IMG/VR virus record: IMGVR_UViG_3300026538_000054
Span: 1-64,000 of that record
DNA length: 64,000 bases
Source of the DNA: a virus
Direction: 5' to 3' (one strand)
This document shows positions 8,326 to 17,346 of the stretch, one piece after another. The position numbers and the translations under genes were made by a program. The notes under the pieces are model-generated. The model was not told the origin of the DNA. It did not search any database and worked only from the letters and a program-made list of their open reading frames with translations. Position 1 is the first letter of the stretch, and the number at the start of each line of letters is the position of its first letter.

Positions 8326-10035
8326 ATGCTTCCCATGCAGCACCGCAACCCACCTCCCGAGCCTCGCTTTGACTGGGGCCGCGACGCCGACCGAGCCCAG
8401 GGCTCCTTTGGCAACCATCTGCTCAAGGCGGGCATCAACGCCGTCTTGAAGAAGCCGTCCTACACGGCCGGCGAGACGGTGGTCCGTCCCTTCCCGAGCC
8501 TCTCCTACCAGGACGTCAACCAGTTCGAGCCCTACCGCAAGAACGCCCAACTCGACAGTCGCTTCGGCAACTGGATCAGGAAGTACGACTGCGCCTGGAG
8601 CGTCGGCCAGGGCCCGCAGCGCAAGACCTTCCTGACTCACGATCCGGGCTCGGGCAAGCCCTACGACCCCGACGGTACGCCCCTCAACATCCTCTACAAC
8701 GCGATCTACCAGGCCAAGAAGCGCGAGGAGGACATTCGCCGCAACCCGAACTTCGTGATGCTCTTCGAGAGGGAGCGCGATGCGGGCCCGCCCCTCGAGA
8801 GGACCAAGACCGTCTACCTGATCCAGGGCATGGTGATCCTGTCGGACGGCAAGCCGACCTACTCCCACGACCGACCGCCCCTGGGAGGGGGCGGGCCGAC
8901 GTCGCCGTCGTGCATCTTCATGATCTCGGGCGGCAGCCCGATGGGCAGCTTCTCGGCGGGCAACCAGCTCTGCAGCCAGCTCAACGAGGAGAGGCTGGAC
9001 TACCAGGGGCCGGCCGACGACTTCGAGGCCCGTTACGTCCACGGCGACCCGGTGGCCCCGGAGCATGGCCGGTTCTTCCATTTCCGAAAGTCCGGCACGG
9101 CCGTTACGGCCCCCGGCGCCGGGCCAGGCGGCCCCGCCGGCTGGCGAGCGGCCCCGGCCGTACAGCAGGCCGTCCAGGGCGGGCGCCAGCAGGCCCTCCA
9201 GGGCGGCTACGACGTCTGGGTCTCCAACGGCCCTTTGTTCGACAACAGCACGCCCTACATGGGCTCGGCGGAAGACCTGGAGATGATCCGGCAGAAGTGG
9301 ATCTACTGGGAGGACGCGCTGCACTTCCCGGACTACGAGGAGCAGGCCTACTACCTCAACCAGGTCTTCCCGCCCAACGCCATCGTCTACGCCTTCCAGG
9401 GCGCCAAGAGGCACTGGATCAGTGACGAGACCTGGAGGGCGTTCAACGGATCGGTGACCGCTCAGGCCTTGACGCCCGACGCTGTGCGGCAGCCGCAGTT
9501 CGCGCCGCCGACGGCTCAGCAGGGCGCGCCGGCGGGCGGCGGGCAGGGTTGGCGAGGCGCTTCGGCGGCACCTCTCCAGCAGCCGCCGGTGGCGAGGGCT
9601 AGCCAGCCGCAGGTCGCCCCGCAAAAGCAGCAGGCGGCCCCCGGCCAGATGGACATGCAGGCCGAGCTCGACCGGCTGCGCGCCCTCGTCAGGCAGGGCC
9701 AAACTCAGGTCGCGGCGGCCGAGGCTTCGGTGTTACGCGGCCCGAGGGCCCAGGAGCTTGTGGACTTCCCGCCGCGCGACGACATGCCGGCCAGCCCGCT
9801 GGACACCGTCATGGGCGGCGACGAGCCGACGGTCTACCAGGCCGGCCAGCCGGTCCAGATCGGCGGTCACGTCGGTCACCCCGACGGGCGACAGCTCGCG
9901 GTGGACCCGGTGGTGCCCAGGGGAGGCATGCCGGACGAGCCGGCCCCGGTCGAAGGCGATAACAGCGCGCCCGTCTTCTCTCGGCTGGCCGACATGCTGC
10001 GCCAGCGACGCGGCGAACAGCAGCCGCCCAAGTAA
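8326..10035 (+). CDS. Hypothetical protein with Gln/Pro-rich tail; candidate ssDNA-binding protein
   Basis: 569 residues. Residues 1-280 are rich in aromatics and charged residues (FGNWIRKYDCAWSVG). The region from about residue 385 is low-complexity, rich in Gln, Ala and Pro, ending in an acidic stretch and a basic DMLRQRRGEQ tail. Placement between the polymerase and a RecA-like gene, the aromatic content and the disordered tail recall phage single-strand-binding proteins, but I see no diagnostic motif, so this is inference. The 71 bases upstream contain an extended -10-like TGGTATTCT. Confidence 0.55.
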   Translation: MLPMQHRNPPPEPRFDWGRDADRAQGSFGNHLLKAGINAVLKKPSYTAGETVVRPFPSLSYQDVNQFEPYRKNAQLDSRFGNWIRKYDCAWSVGQGPQRKTFLTHDPGSGKPYDPDGTPLNILYNAIYQAKKREEDIRRNPNFVMLFERERDAGPPLERTKTVYLIQGMVILSDGKPTYSHDRPPLGGGGPTSPSCIFMISGGSPMGSFSAGNQLCSQLNEERLDYQGPADDFEARYVHGDPVAPEHGRFFHFRKSGTAVTAPGAGPGGPAGWRAAPAVQQAVQGGRQQALQGGYDVWVSNGPLFDNSTPYMGSAEDLEMIRQKWIYWEDALHFPDYEEQAYYLNQVFPPNAIVYAFQGAKRHWISDETWRAFNGSVTAQALTPDAVRQPQFAPPTAQQGAPAGGGQGWRGASAAPLQQPPVARASQPQVAPQKQQAAPGQMDMQAELDRLRALVRQGQTQVAAAEASVLRGPRAQELVDFPPRDDMPASPLDTVMGGDEPTVYQAGQPVQIGGHVGHPDGRQLAVDPVVPRGGMPDEPAPVEGDNSAPVFSRLADMLRQRRGEQQPPK

Positions 10036-10053
10036 GCCCTCCACGTTCCTGTC

Positions 10054-10078
10054 GGCGAGGCGGCCGGGCCGCCTCGCC
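10054..10078 (+). terminator. Hairpin terminator
   Basis: GGCGAGGCGG and CCGCCTCGCC form a 10-bp GC stem with a 5-base loop, followed by TTTTC. It lies just after the stop at 10035 and before the RecA-like gene. Confidence 0.7.
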
Positions 10079-10106
10079 TTTTCACCCTTGAGCGGAGGGA
10101 GCTCTA

Positions 10107-11423
10107 TTGGCCAAAAAGAAGCAACAAACTGATGAATCGCAGACACCCAAGGGCGCTGATTCTCTGGACGCGGTGTTCCAGGCGGCCCAGAGGGACATGC
10201 GCAAGCACTGGGGTGAGCGGCAGTACGTAGGCGGCGCGGAGGAGAGCAGGCTCTTTTGCCTGGACGCGCCCTTGGCCCTGCAATCACTGCTCGGCCTTCC
10301 GGGCCTGCCTCTGGGCAGGAGCTACGTCTTCGTCGGCGAGCCGGGCTCTTGCAAGAGCGCCGGCATGTACGAGGTCGGCCGCATCTTCAGGCGAGCAGGC
10401 GGCGGCTTCACCCTGATCGAGACCGAGAAGAAGGAGAGTGCTTCTCTTCTCAAGAGCATCTCCGGCTACGACAACCGGAGGCGAGCGGTCTACTACGCCC
10501 GGACCGTGGAGGAGTGGCAGGAGTGCGTGACCGCCAACCTCGACGCCACGCGGAAGATGCTGGCCGAGCACGACCCGCCCAGCGCCTATCCGTGGTTCTT
10601 CATCGTGGACTCGATCGGCGGCGTTACCACGGCCAGCGTCGGCGAGGCGATCGAGTCCGAAGGCGCCGCCAAGTTGGTACAGCCGCAGGCGGCCAACATT
10701 CTCAACACCTACCTGAAGCGGATGGGGCACTGGTTTGACCTGAGCCCGTTCGCCGTCGGGTTCGTGAACCACCTGAAGTTGTCCCCGGACCGCCACGGCA
10801 ACAGAAACGTGCGAAACATGCAGGGCGGCTACGCCCCGCGCTTCCACGAGTCGCTGGAGATTGAGTTTCAGCCGGTTGGCCGGCAGTTCGAGAACCGCTC
10901 ACCCGTCCACGAGCTGGGCCGACGCATCCGGCTCAAGATCTACAAGAACTCGTTGGCCGGCGAGGGGCAGCCCCTGGAAGTGGAGATGCGCTGGTACTTC
11001 GAGGAGCTAGCCGCGGGCGGCCGCATCCAGCGCACCTACTGGGACTGGGAGACCGCCCTGGTGGATCGCCTGCTGGATAGCGACTTGCCCGCCAAGGTGA
11101 GAAAGGAGATCGACGCCCTTGTTGACATCCGGCCCGTCAACAAGGGGAAGTCCGTCTCATTCGCCAGTGAGCGGCTGGGCGTGTCGGAGAAGGAGCCCGT
11201 GAGCGCCAGGAAGTTGGGTTGCCTGATCGAGGCGAACCAGGAGCTGCGCCGCGCTTTGCGGGGCCCGCTCGGTATCCAGGACCGCTTTGTTTTTCAGCCC
11301 GGTGTCGACATCGACGGGCAGAGGCGCGAGGCGGTCCAGAGGATCGTCGCCATTCCGGGCGACGGGCTTGATCTTGCGACCTTGCCCGATGACCCGCAGG
11401 GCATGGAGGGGGCCCGTGCTTGA
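10107..11423 (+). CDS. RecA/UvsX-like recombinase
   Basis: 438 residues from TTG at 10107, with a good ribosome-binding site (GGAGGG at 10094-10099). Walker A GEPGSCKS at residues 77-84, an IETEKKES strand with a candidate catalytic Glu, and Walker B WFFIVDSIGG with D168. A segment with VGFVNHLK may be the DNA-binding loop region. The overall pattern is that of phage RecA/UvsX ATPases that drive strand exchange. It overlaps the next gene. Confidence 0.82.
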   Translation: MAKKKQQTDESQTPKGADSLDAVFQAAQRDMRKHWGERQYVGGAEESRLFCLDAPLALQSLLGLPGLPLGRSYVFVGEPGSCKSAGMYEVGRIFRRAGGGFTLIETEKKESASLLKSISGYDNRRRAVYYARTVEEWQECVTANLDATRKMLAEHDPPSAYPWFFIVDSIGGVTTASVGEAIESEGAAKLVQPQAANILNTYLKRMGHWFDLSPFAVGFVNHLKLSPDRHGNRNVRNMQGGYAPRFHESLEIEFQPVGRQFENRSPVHELGRRIRLKIYKNSLAGEGQPLEVEMRWYFEELAAGGRIQRTYWDWETALVDRLLDSDLPAKVRKEIDALVDIRPVNKGKSVSFASERLGVSEKEPVSARKLGCLIEANQELRRALRGPLGIQDRFVFQPGVDIDGQRREAVQRIVAIPGDGLDLATLPDDPQGMEGARA

Positions 11424-11970
11424 CCAGCCGCGCGAGTATGAGCCGGACGGCCCTGACCTGGGCGAGGTGCAAAAGCGATTTAGCGCCAAGCTGCGCGAGC
11501 AGCGAAAGCACCGGCTGGAGGAGTCGGTGCTCAAGCGGCTCTTCAAGCACCTGGGCCTGGAGGGCATGTCGCCCGACGTCAGGCGGCGGACCAGCGTTCT
11601 TACTGGCGTGCCCCGACTCGGTTTTGCCGCCTTCACGGATCTTTGCCCGCAGTTCCCTTTCCGGTTGGTAGCGCGCCCTACGGGCTGGTTGCACCAACTG
11701 GAGCTGACGGCCCTTCTGTCGCCCGGACTGCTGCGCTCGCGAGGGCGCTTTGACTGGGGCGATCTGCTCGACGAGAACTTCTTGCCGGGCGGCAGCCCGC
11801 CGGCCTTGGTTCTCGGCCCCTGCACGAAGGTGCCGGGCCGTGCCCTGGTGTTCACCCTGGCCAACGGCCTGGAGAGAGGACCGTGTTTTTTTCTGGGCGG
11901 CGAGAAGGAAACGCGATTCGTTCTGCGCTCTCTAATCGCCTTTCTCGACGAGATACGATCGAGTTGGTAG
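11416..11970 (+). CDS. Hypothetical protein
   Basis: 184 residues from GTG at 11416, overlapping the recombinase stop by 8 bases. Charged, coiled-coil-like N-terminus (VQKRFSAKLREQRKHRLEES), then a mixed fold. No family recognised. The coupling suggests a partner of the recombinase. Confidence 0.6.
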   Translation: MLDQPREYEPDGPDLGEVQKRFSAKLREQRKHRLEESVLKRLFKHLGLEGMSPDVRRRTSVLTGVPRLGFAAFTDLCPQFPFRLVARPTGWLHQLELTALLSPGLLRSRGRFDWGDLLDENFLPGGSPPALVLGPCTKVPGRALVFTLANGLERGPCFFLGGEKETRFVLRSLIAFLDEIRSSW

Positions 11971-11973
11971 CTG

Positions 11974-11993
11974 ATTCTTTTCCGGAAAAGAAT
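11974..11993. promoter_or_regulatory. TTTTCCGGAAAA palindrome, 20-bp version
   Basis: ATTCTTTTCC and its exact complement GGAAAAGAAT form a perfect 20-bp palindrome immediately after the stop at 11970. It is the longest member of a family with copies at 21696, 32250, 37809, 56959 and 61101. It directly precedes a CRISPR-repeat-like element. Confidence 0.7.
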
Positions 11994-11996
11994 TGC

Positions 11997-12033
11997 CTAC
12001 CAAAGCCCTCTGTAGCGGGCTAGAAGCTGCAAA
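11997..12033 (+). repeat. Solitary CRISPR-repeat-like element
   Basis: 37 bases with the array-repeat core AAAGCCCTCTGTAGCGGGCT followed by AGAAGCTGCAAA. The GCCC/GGGC stem bases are kept. A truncated second copy begins near 12049 (CTACCAAAGACCTCTG). It lies about 65 bases upstream of the next gene start and in the same sense. Confidence 0.85.
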
Positions 12034-12097
12034 CGGAAAACGAACGCGCTACCAAAGACCTCTGTGTCGTCCAGGACGGCGAGGACGGAAAGCACTC

Positions 12098-13162
12098 GTG
12101 ATCGTGTCCGAACGCAAGAGAACTGGTCTGTACCTCGCCCACGAGAGACGGCTTTTCCTTGATGAGCTGCCTCGACTGGGTTGCGCTTCGGTCGTGGTCA
12201 GATCGCCAGAGGACCTCCTGCTCGACGACGCCCGGTCAGAGAGGTTTCTCAAGACACGCCGTGGTCTCTACCTGGCCCGGTCGGCCTGGGCGTCTCTGGC
12301 CAGGGCCATCCAGCCAGGGCTGAGGCGTCGACTTGAGAGGTTGAGACGGCCCGTCACGCCCAAGGACTGCCTCTTGCGTCGTGGCCGTTCTGAGCTGTTC
12401 CTCAAGGTCTGGAACGACGCGATTAGGTCGCACTTCGCCAACGTCAAGGGGCGCAGCCTCCTGGTCCGGCACGGCCAGGCCCTGACGTCCGTTTCAAACG
12501 ACTACGTCCTTCTGAGCCCCTGGGAGCTGTGGTCGTCCCTGGATGAGCAGGCGGAGCGGCTGGGCCTTTCTTTCTTCGCCGCCTCCCTGACGGGCGTCGA
12601 TCGGCTCTTCTACTGGGCTGCGCCTGAGCAGGGCGAGGACGGGCCGCAGGTCGTTTTTTGCTGCCGCGACGCGCCGAGCGCTCCCTGGAGGGCGATTACG
12701 CTGTGTTACGGTTTGCGGCCCGGCGGTGGTTCTCCCGCGGCTTGCGCGCTTGGCCAGTGGCCCACGGTTGCCGTGCCGCATGATCATCGTTTGAAGTCGA
12801 TCCTGCCGGGCGCTGCGGGCATGCTCGAGCGACCGACTGTGGACGACCTGCCTTCCAGGCTTGAGCGCCTGCAGGGGCAGACGTTCCAACCGTCCCGACG
12901 ATCGGGCCGAAGGCTTCTTCAGTCCTTGACGGGCGCGGGCCCGCTGTATCGACTGGCGCTGGGCCGAGCCTGCGACTGGCTGTGTCGCTCGCCGGCCTTT
13001 CGAGGCGAGGCCGACCTGGAGGACTGCTTTTCTGCGCTTCTGTCTCTGGCGGAACGGGCCGGCGGCAGAGCGCGTTTCCTGTACGAGAGGACGGCCGGCA
13101 AGGTGTTGGCCTCCTGCAACCCAATGGAGGGTGTACCGTGCCTAGAAAGAAGCAGACCATGA
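12098..13162 (+). CDS. Hypothetical protein
   Basis: 354 residues. The open frame extends back to 11993, but that part is the CRISPR-like repeat; GTG at 12098 with GAGGACGG upstream is the better start. Arg/Leu-rich, with repeated LARSAW, LARAIQ and LRRGRSELFLK patterns. No family recognised. The last 25 bases overlap the next gene. Confidence 0.6.
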   Translation: MIVSERKRTGLYLAHERRLFLDELPRLGCASVVVRSPEDLLLDDARSERFLKTRRGLYLARSAWASLARAIQPGLRRRLERLRRPVTPKDCLLRRGRSELFLKVWNDAIRSHFANVKGRSLLVRHGQALTSVSNDYVLLSPWELWSSLDEQAERLGLSFFAASLTGVDRLFYWAAPEQGEDGPQVVFCCRDAPSAPWRAITLCYGLRPGGGSPAACALGQWPTVAVPHDHRLKSILPGAAGMLERPTVDDLPSRLERLQGQTFQPSRRSGRRLLQSLTGAGPLYRLALGRACDWLCRSPAFRGEADLEDCFSALLSLAERAGGRARFLYERTAGKVLASCNPMEGVPCLERSRP

Positions 13163-13983
13163 GCGAGGCGGACCGCCTCAGGCTCGTGGAGCAGTTGACC
13201 CGGGAGCAACAAGAGAAGCTCGACGTTTTGACCGGTCTGGAGGCGGAGAAGAACGCCGGCGAGCTCCGTACCACCTGGTTGTTCGGGCGTGAGCTGGTGG
13301 AGTGCCTGGACGAACACGACAGCGGGCAGTCGTTCATCGAGATCGTGGCCAAGATCGTGGGCTGCGGCCCGGCCATGCTGCGCAAGCGCATCCACTTCGC
13401 CCAGCGCTTCGACGACGAGGAGATCGCCGCTCTCCTCAAGCTCAAGCGGTCCGGCTCCGGCGCCCCCCTCGAGTGGAGTCACGTGGTCCAGGTCCTGCCC
13501 ATCGAGGACAAGGACCAGCGCTGGAACCTGCTACTCACGGCCGCTTCGCAGGGCTGGTCGTCGAAGCGCTTCAAGACCGAGGTGGCCGCGGTCATCCCGA
13601 AGGAGAGGCGCCGCCCCAACAAGGGCCGAACGCCCGAGGTCCCGAAGGAGGTCGACGGAAAGATCTCGGACATCCAGGACCACCTGACGACCTGGACCAA
13701 ACGGGCCGCCCTGTGGGCCGACGAGAAACAGGGCCTGTTGGCGGCCGTGATCAAAGAGCCGGTCGAGCGGCTGAAAGAGGGCTGGGGCGCCAAGCTCACC
13801 AGTATCGCGGCGCAGGCCGAGGCGTTGGAGGGCGTGCTCAGGATGGTGCGAGACCACGCCGTTGAGTCCAAACGACTGCTGGACAAGGCCCTGTCGGATG
13901 GCGCCGCCACCGGGCCCGAAGAGCCCGAGGACAAGGACCCTGTCTCGGCGGACGAGTCGGTCCTTCAGGGCATGTTCTCGTGA
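13138..13983 (+). CDS. Hypothetical helical protein, possible DNA-binding
   Basis: 281 residues from GTG at 13138 (ATG at 13159 is an alternative). Highly helical and charged. The first 140 residues (LFGRELVECLDE, MLRKRIHFAQRF, WSHVVQVLP) loosely resemble the N-terminal helix-turn-helix region seen in DUF1016-like or plasmid partition proteins. The second half is coiled-coil-like. Ends in an acidic tail. Function unknown; the resemblance is weak. Confidence 0.6.
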   Translation: MPRKKQTMSEADRLRLVEQLTREQQEKLDVLTGLEAEKNAGELRTTWLFGRELVECLDEHDSGQSFIEIVAKIVGCGPAMLRKRIHFAQRFDDEEIAALLKLKRSGSGAPLEWSHVVQVLPIEDKDQRWNLLLTAASQGWSSKRFKTEVAAVIPKERRRPNKGRTPEVPKEVDGKISDIQDHLTTWTKRAALWADEKQGLLAAVIKEPVERLKEGWGAKLTSIAAQAEALEGVLRMVRDHAVESKRLLDKALSDGAATGPEEPEDKDPVSADESVLQGMFS

Positions 13984-13998
13984 GGAGGCACTTTCTTT

Positions 13999-14382
13999 AT
14001 GCGATTTGAGGCGTCCTTCGTGGACGTTGAAGCAGCGCTGAAGGCCGGCGAGAAGCCGGCCGACATCATCACCAGCAGGCCGAGCGCGTGGAAGAGCCTG
14101 ACGTCGCCCGTGCCCCTTGACGGGGCTCCGTTGAAGGATGGTCAACTGGGCGACAACTTGGGCGAAGCGGCGCGGGTGCCGCTCTTCCCTTACCTCACGC
14201 GCTTCGACCCGGCCTCCGCCCTGGCCTTCGCTTTTCAGATGGGGCTGGTGGTTGCCAAGCTCGCCCCTGGAGCGAAGGCCTGCCGGGTGTCTCTTGGCCA
14301 GATCGTTCAGGCCCTGCCGCCAGAGGGCGGACAGGGCCCGATGTTCCGGTTCTGGATGGGCGTCGCCCTGGAGATGACCTGA
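13999..14382 (+). CDS. Hypothetical protein
   Basis: 127 residues, ATG at 13999 after GAGGAGGCAC. One hydrophobic stretch (PASALAFAFQMGLVVAKL) may be a core helix rather than a membrane segment. No family recognised. Confidence 0.55.
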   Translation: MRFEASFVDVEAALKAGEKPADIITSRPSAWKSLTSPVPLDGAPLKDGQLGDNLGEAARVPLFPYLTRFDPASALAFAFQMGLVVAKLAPGAKACRVSLGQIVQALPPEGGQGPMFRFWMGVALEMT

Positions 14383-14404
14383 TGGCCGTATCGCTCAACA
14401 GGAA

Positions 14405-14441
14405 GTCGCAGCATTGAGCCCGCCGCAGAGGGCTTTGATAC
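14405..14441 (-). repeat. Solitary CRISPR-repeat-like element, minus strand
   Basis: Read on the minus strand it is a 37-base copy of the array repeat with AAAGCCCTCTGCGGCGGGCT and ending ATGCTGCGAC. It lies between two + strand genes, so it is not in the sense of its neighbours. Confidence 0.85.
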
Positions 14442-14478
14442 GGTGTCCAGCTTACCACCTGTGGTGCCGGTCAAGTCG

Positions 14479-14509
14479 GTAAGAGACCTACGAGAAAAGG
14501 GATTGAAAC
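14479..14509 (+). promoter_or_regulatory. 31-base leader element, copy B
   Basis: GTAAGAGACCTACG then AGAAAAGGGATTGAAAC, four bases before the ATG at 14514. Near-identical to 3445-3475. AAGGG may serve as the ribosome-binding site, but conservation extends well beyond that. Confidence 0.6.
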
Positions 14510-14513
14510 AAGC

Positions 14514-15374
14514 ATGGCTGGGTACTCAGTCAAGAAGGTGCTCGCTATCAGGGACAAGCTCGTCTCCGAGTGGCTGACCGTCGCGGATGGCCACGCGATG
14601 GTTGGCGACGTCTTTCTTGACCTGGTCGCCGTCGCCAAGGAAGTCCTGCCCGGCGGGCCCTTCACCGACGTCCTGCGCCGATCCATGGTCGACCTTCTGG
14701 GCCGTACCGCGGACAAGCAGACCTTTCGCGCAGTCGCCTGGAGGCTGGCCGGCAACCATGAGAGACTTGCCCGCGGGGTGGCCGCCTTGCCCTGGCGAGG
14801 GCAGCGGCACAGGGAATGGTGCCCGTCTCGGTGCGTCCTGGTGGAGGCGACCAGGAAGACCGATAGGAGAAAGGAAGGCGCGGTCCTGACCTGGGAAGTG
14901 CTGGCAGGCACGCCAGCCGGCAGGAAGGTCGGGCGTTACTTCTCCCTGGCTGCGCTGGCCCATTCGAGAAGAGAGTGGGGCTTCGCCAAAAGGCGCGTAC
15001 GGCCGGAGAACCATCCGCCCGAAAAGCCGTTTCTGACCTACGAGCGACCCGAGCAACTCTTTGGCCTGAGGGTCCTGTTGCTCTTTGAGCCCTTGACGTC
15101 GACCCTGGAGTCGCCTGTGCCGGCGGCCATCAAGGGAACGCAGTCCCTCCTGAAGTTCAACAGGCCGCTCCTCGCCATGAGAGCTCGCTACGGTTTCGTC
15201 TGCCCGGAGGGATTCAGTCACCCCTGCCACGTCTGCCCACGCGGTCTTGACGCCTGCCCCGTCGCCTGCCGTCTTCGCAGTTGCGACAGGCGTATCTGCC
15301 CGCAGTGCTCCAGGGAGAGCTGGGTGGCGCCGGACCGGCCGCAGGCTTGCCTCGTTTGTCTTTCAAAGGGATAG
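14514..15374 (+). CDS. Hypothetical protein with C-terminal cysteine cluster
   Basis: 286 residues. The C-terminal 60 residues hold many Cys, including CHVCPRG, CRLRSCDRR, CPQC and CLVC, consistent with two or three zinc or metal sites. The N-terminal 200 residues are basic and unrecognised. Preceded by the conserved 31-base leader it shares with the polymerase, so the two may be co-regulated. Confidence 0.6.
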   Translation: MAGYSVKKVLAIRDKLVSEWLTVADGHAMVGDVFLDLVAVAKEVLPGGPFTDVLRRSMVDLLGRTADKQTFRAVAWRLAGNHERLARGVAALPWRGQRHREWCPSRCVLVEATRKTDRRKEGAVLTWEVLAGTPAGRKVGRYFSLAALAHSRREWGFAKRRVRPENHPPEKPFLTYERPEQLFGLRVLLLFEPLTSTLESPVPAAIKGTQSLLKFNRPLLAMRARYGFVCPEGFSHPCHVCPRGLDACPVACRLRSCDRRICPQCSRESWVAPDRPQACLVCLSKG

Positions 15375-15378
15375 ATCC

Positions 15379-15807
15379 ATGACCTTCATGATGCCCAACA
15401 ACCTGCCTGACGGGACCAACACGAGGATCGACCCCGCTTTCAACCTGCGGTTCTTCTGGCCCAGTGTGGCCAAGAGGCTCATGGACGTCACGGCCAAGGA
15501 GCTGGAGGCGGGGACCATGAGCATGACCGAGGCGAGGGCCACGGCCGCCTTCTGCGGTTTCGCCGCCTGTTGCCTCGACCCGAACCAGGGGTCGCCGGAG
15601 CAAGCGGCGCATTCGTCTGGCTTTCTGTTTTTTGACAAAAGGATCAGAGACGCCGTCCTGGCTCGGTTCGGTCAGATCATGACCGCTTCTCTCTGGTGGC
15701 CCCTGAGAGAAGGCACCCTGCAGGGTGAGTGCCCCGTGGACATCAAAGGCCTTTCTCGTATGAGCGAGAACCTGTTCAACATGCTTTCCGGGAAGGTGAA
15801 GCCTTGA
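15379..15807 (+). CDS. Hypothetical protein
   Basis: 142 residues from ATG at 15379, just after the previous stop. Begins MTFMMPNNLPDGTN and has an Ala-rich helical middle. Its stop overlaps the TTG start of the RuvC-like gene. No family recognised. Confidence 0.55.
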   Translation: MTFMMPNNLPDGTNTRIDPAFNLRFFWPSVAKRLMDVTAKELEAGTMSMTEARATAAFCGFAACCLDPNQGSPEQAAHSSGFLFFDKRIRDAVLARFGQIMTASLWWPLREGTLQGECPVDIKGLSRMSENLFNMLSGKVKP

Positions 15808-16385
15808 GCAACGACTTCCGGCTTGGCTCGTTCGTTCTCGGCGTGGACCCTGGCAAGGACGGCGGCGTCGCCGCACTTCTCCTGGCGGGTGAACCGATGA
15901 TGACGGTCACCGCCATGCCCACACTGGGCAAGTCTGCCGGCGCTGAGATGGACATCCGCGAGCTCAAGCACTGGCTTGACTCCCTGGTCCTGACAGGTTT
16001 TCTCCAGTTGTCTCTGGTCTGCATCGAGAAGCAGTCGTCCAGGCCCCAGCAGAGCTCCACGGCCATGGGCACTTTCTTGCGCGGCTACGGCGAGCTCCTG
16101 GGCGCTTTCAAATGGGCCGGCGCCCCTTTGGTCTTGGCCACGCCTCAGGACTGGAAGGATGACGTCCTGCGTGGGACCAAGAAGGAAAAGGACGACGCGG
16201 TAGCGTATGTGAAGAGGCGCTGGCCTGCGCTGTCTCTCCTCGCCACCGAGAAGTCACGATCGCCTCATGATGGAATGGCCGAGGCCGTCTGCATCGCCGA
16301 ACACGCCCGCACGCTTCTTCTGGGCGGTGGCAAGTCACCAAGAACGAACAAGAAGAACAAGAAAGACGAAGGAGAAGGTCCGTGA
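15804..16385 (+). CDS. RuvC-like Holliday junction resolvase
   Basis: 193 residues, TTG start overlapping the previous stop. RNase H-fold signature of the RuvC family: LGVDPGKDGG with D15, VCIEKQ with E75, and the C-terminal SPHDGMAEA with D156 and E160. Ends with a Lys/Asn-rich tail. Likely resolves branched phage DNA before packaging. Overlaps the next gene by four bases. Confidence 0.8.
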   Translation: MSNDFRLGSFVLGVDPGKDGGVAALLLAGEPMMTVTAMPTLGKSAGAEMDIRELKHWLDSLVLTGFLQLSLVCIEKQSSRPQQSSTAMGTFLRGYGELLGAFKWAGAPLVLATPQDWKDDVLRGTKKEKDDAVAYVKRRWPALSLLATEKSRSPHDGMAEAVCIAEHARTLLLGGGKSPRTNKKNKKDEGEGP

Positions 16386-17002
16386 TACGCAAGCCTGGCT
16401 ACGGGCCAATGGAGAAAGTCAGGGCAGTGCCCCTTCAGGCGCTCAGGCCCGGCGTCGTTTGTCTGGCCGATCTCGCCTGCGAGTACGCGCTGTTTCACCA
16501 CGGGCTATTCTTCACCAAGGGGCATTTGCTCAGGGACCCCATGAGCGACTTCCTTGCCGTCCAGAAGAGGCCCGTCAAGGCCTTTTACATCGATCTGCCA
16601 GCCAAGCTGGTGTCCGGTACGGACGACATCTACGACCGGCGCGTTTTCGGCGTGGAGCTCCCGGCCTGGTCGGCGGTGTTGTCGTTTCTCGGCACCGTCG
16701 CCGCTCTGGGCAGAAAGCAAGGTCGTTACTGGCGCTCCGCCTTGCAGGTGCTCTCCTGCCCCGACCCTCTGGACAAACGCGATGGCCCGCCGTCCGTCGT
16801 CGCCATCTACCTCTTCGGCATCGACGGCCACGACGCCGCCTGGGGCTATTTGCCCGGGCCCAGAGGATCGCCACCTATGGCCTCAAGCGCTCCTCCTCGA
16901 CCCGACACCGTTCGGCTTGCCAAGAGGTTGATCGCGGGCGAGAACGATCCCTTCCAGGAAGACGAGCAGGAAGAGGCTGCCAAGGAGAAAGAGAAGTCAT
17001 GA
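16382..17002 (+). CDS. Hypothetical protein
   Basis: 206 residues, GTG start at 16382 within the RuvC stop. Mixed alpha/beta (VKAFYIDLPAKL, VVAIYLFGIDG) with an acidic, Lys/Glu-rich tail. No family recognised. Overlaps the next gene start (TCATGAG). Confidence 0.55.
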   Translation: MIRKPGYGPMEKVRAVPLQALRPGVVCLADLACEYALFHHGLFFTKGHLLRDPMSDFLAVQKRPVKAFYIDLPAKLVSGTDDIYDRRVFGVELPAWSAVLSFLGTVAALGRKQGRYWRSALQVLSCPDPLDKRDGPPSVVAIYLFGIDGHDAAWGYLPGPRGSPPMASSAPPRPDTVRLAKRLIAGENDPFQEDEQEEAAKEKEKS

Positions 17003-17346
17003 GTAACAGTGCCGCCACCGGTGTCAAGTACCACGCCGTGTTCGTCCCCGACGGCTCACCGCCTGTTGTCACCGAGACGGACGAGCTCCAGTCGGCCCTG
17101 TCAGCCCTGGGCGCCTCCCTCTCCGGCGAGCAGAGGGGCTGGGCGTATCTTTTCAAGGGGGAGAGGATCTACCTCACGGGCGGCGAGCGGCCGTTCGCTC
17201 TCACCCCTGACGGCCCCTCCTTGCCGCTTCTGCCCGAGCCCGCCCCCGAGCAACTTGCTCCTTCCGGCAGGGTCGGCGACGACAAGGCTGACCCTGCCTA
17301 CGCGGCCTTGACACCAGCTTTTTCCTCGCCGCCCAATACACCTTAA
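16999..17346 (+). CDS. Hypothetical protein
   Basis: 115 residues from ATG at 16999, overlapping the preceding stop. The N-terminal 70 residues look folded (YHAVFVPDGSPPVV); the rest is Pro-rich. Its stop codon lies inside the following promoter-like element. No family recognised. Confidence 0.5.
   Translation: MSNSAATGVKYHAVFVPDGSPPVVTETDELQSALSALGASLSGEQRGWAYLFKGERIYLTGGERPFALTPDGPSLPLLPEPAPEQLAPSGRVGDDKADPAYAALTPAFSSPPNTP

Noticed and set aside
11993-12097. N-terminal extension of the gene at 12098 back to 11993
   Set aside because: The extension translates the CRISPR-like repeat (TKALCSGLEAA) and a better GTG with a ribosome-binding site exists at 12098.
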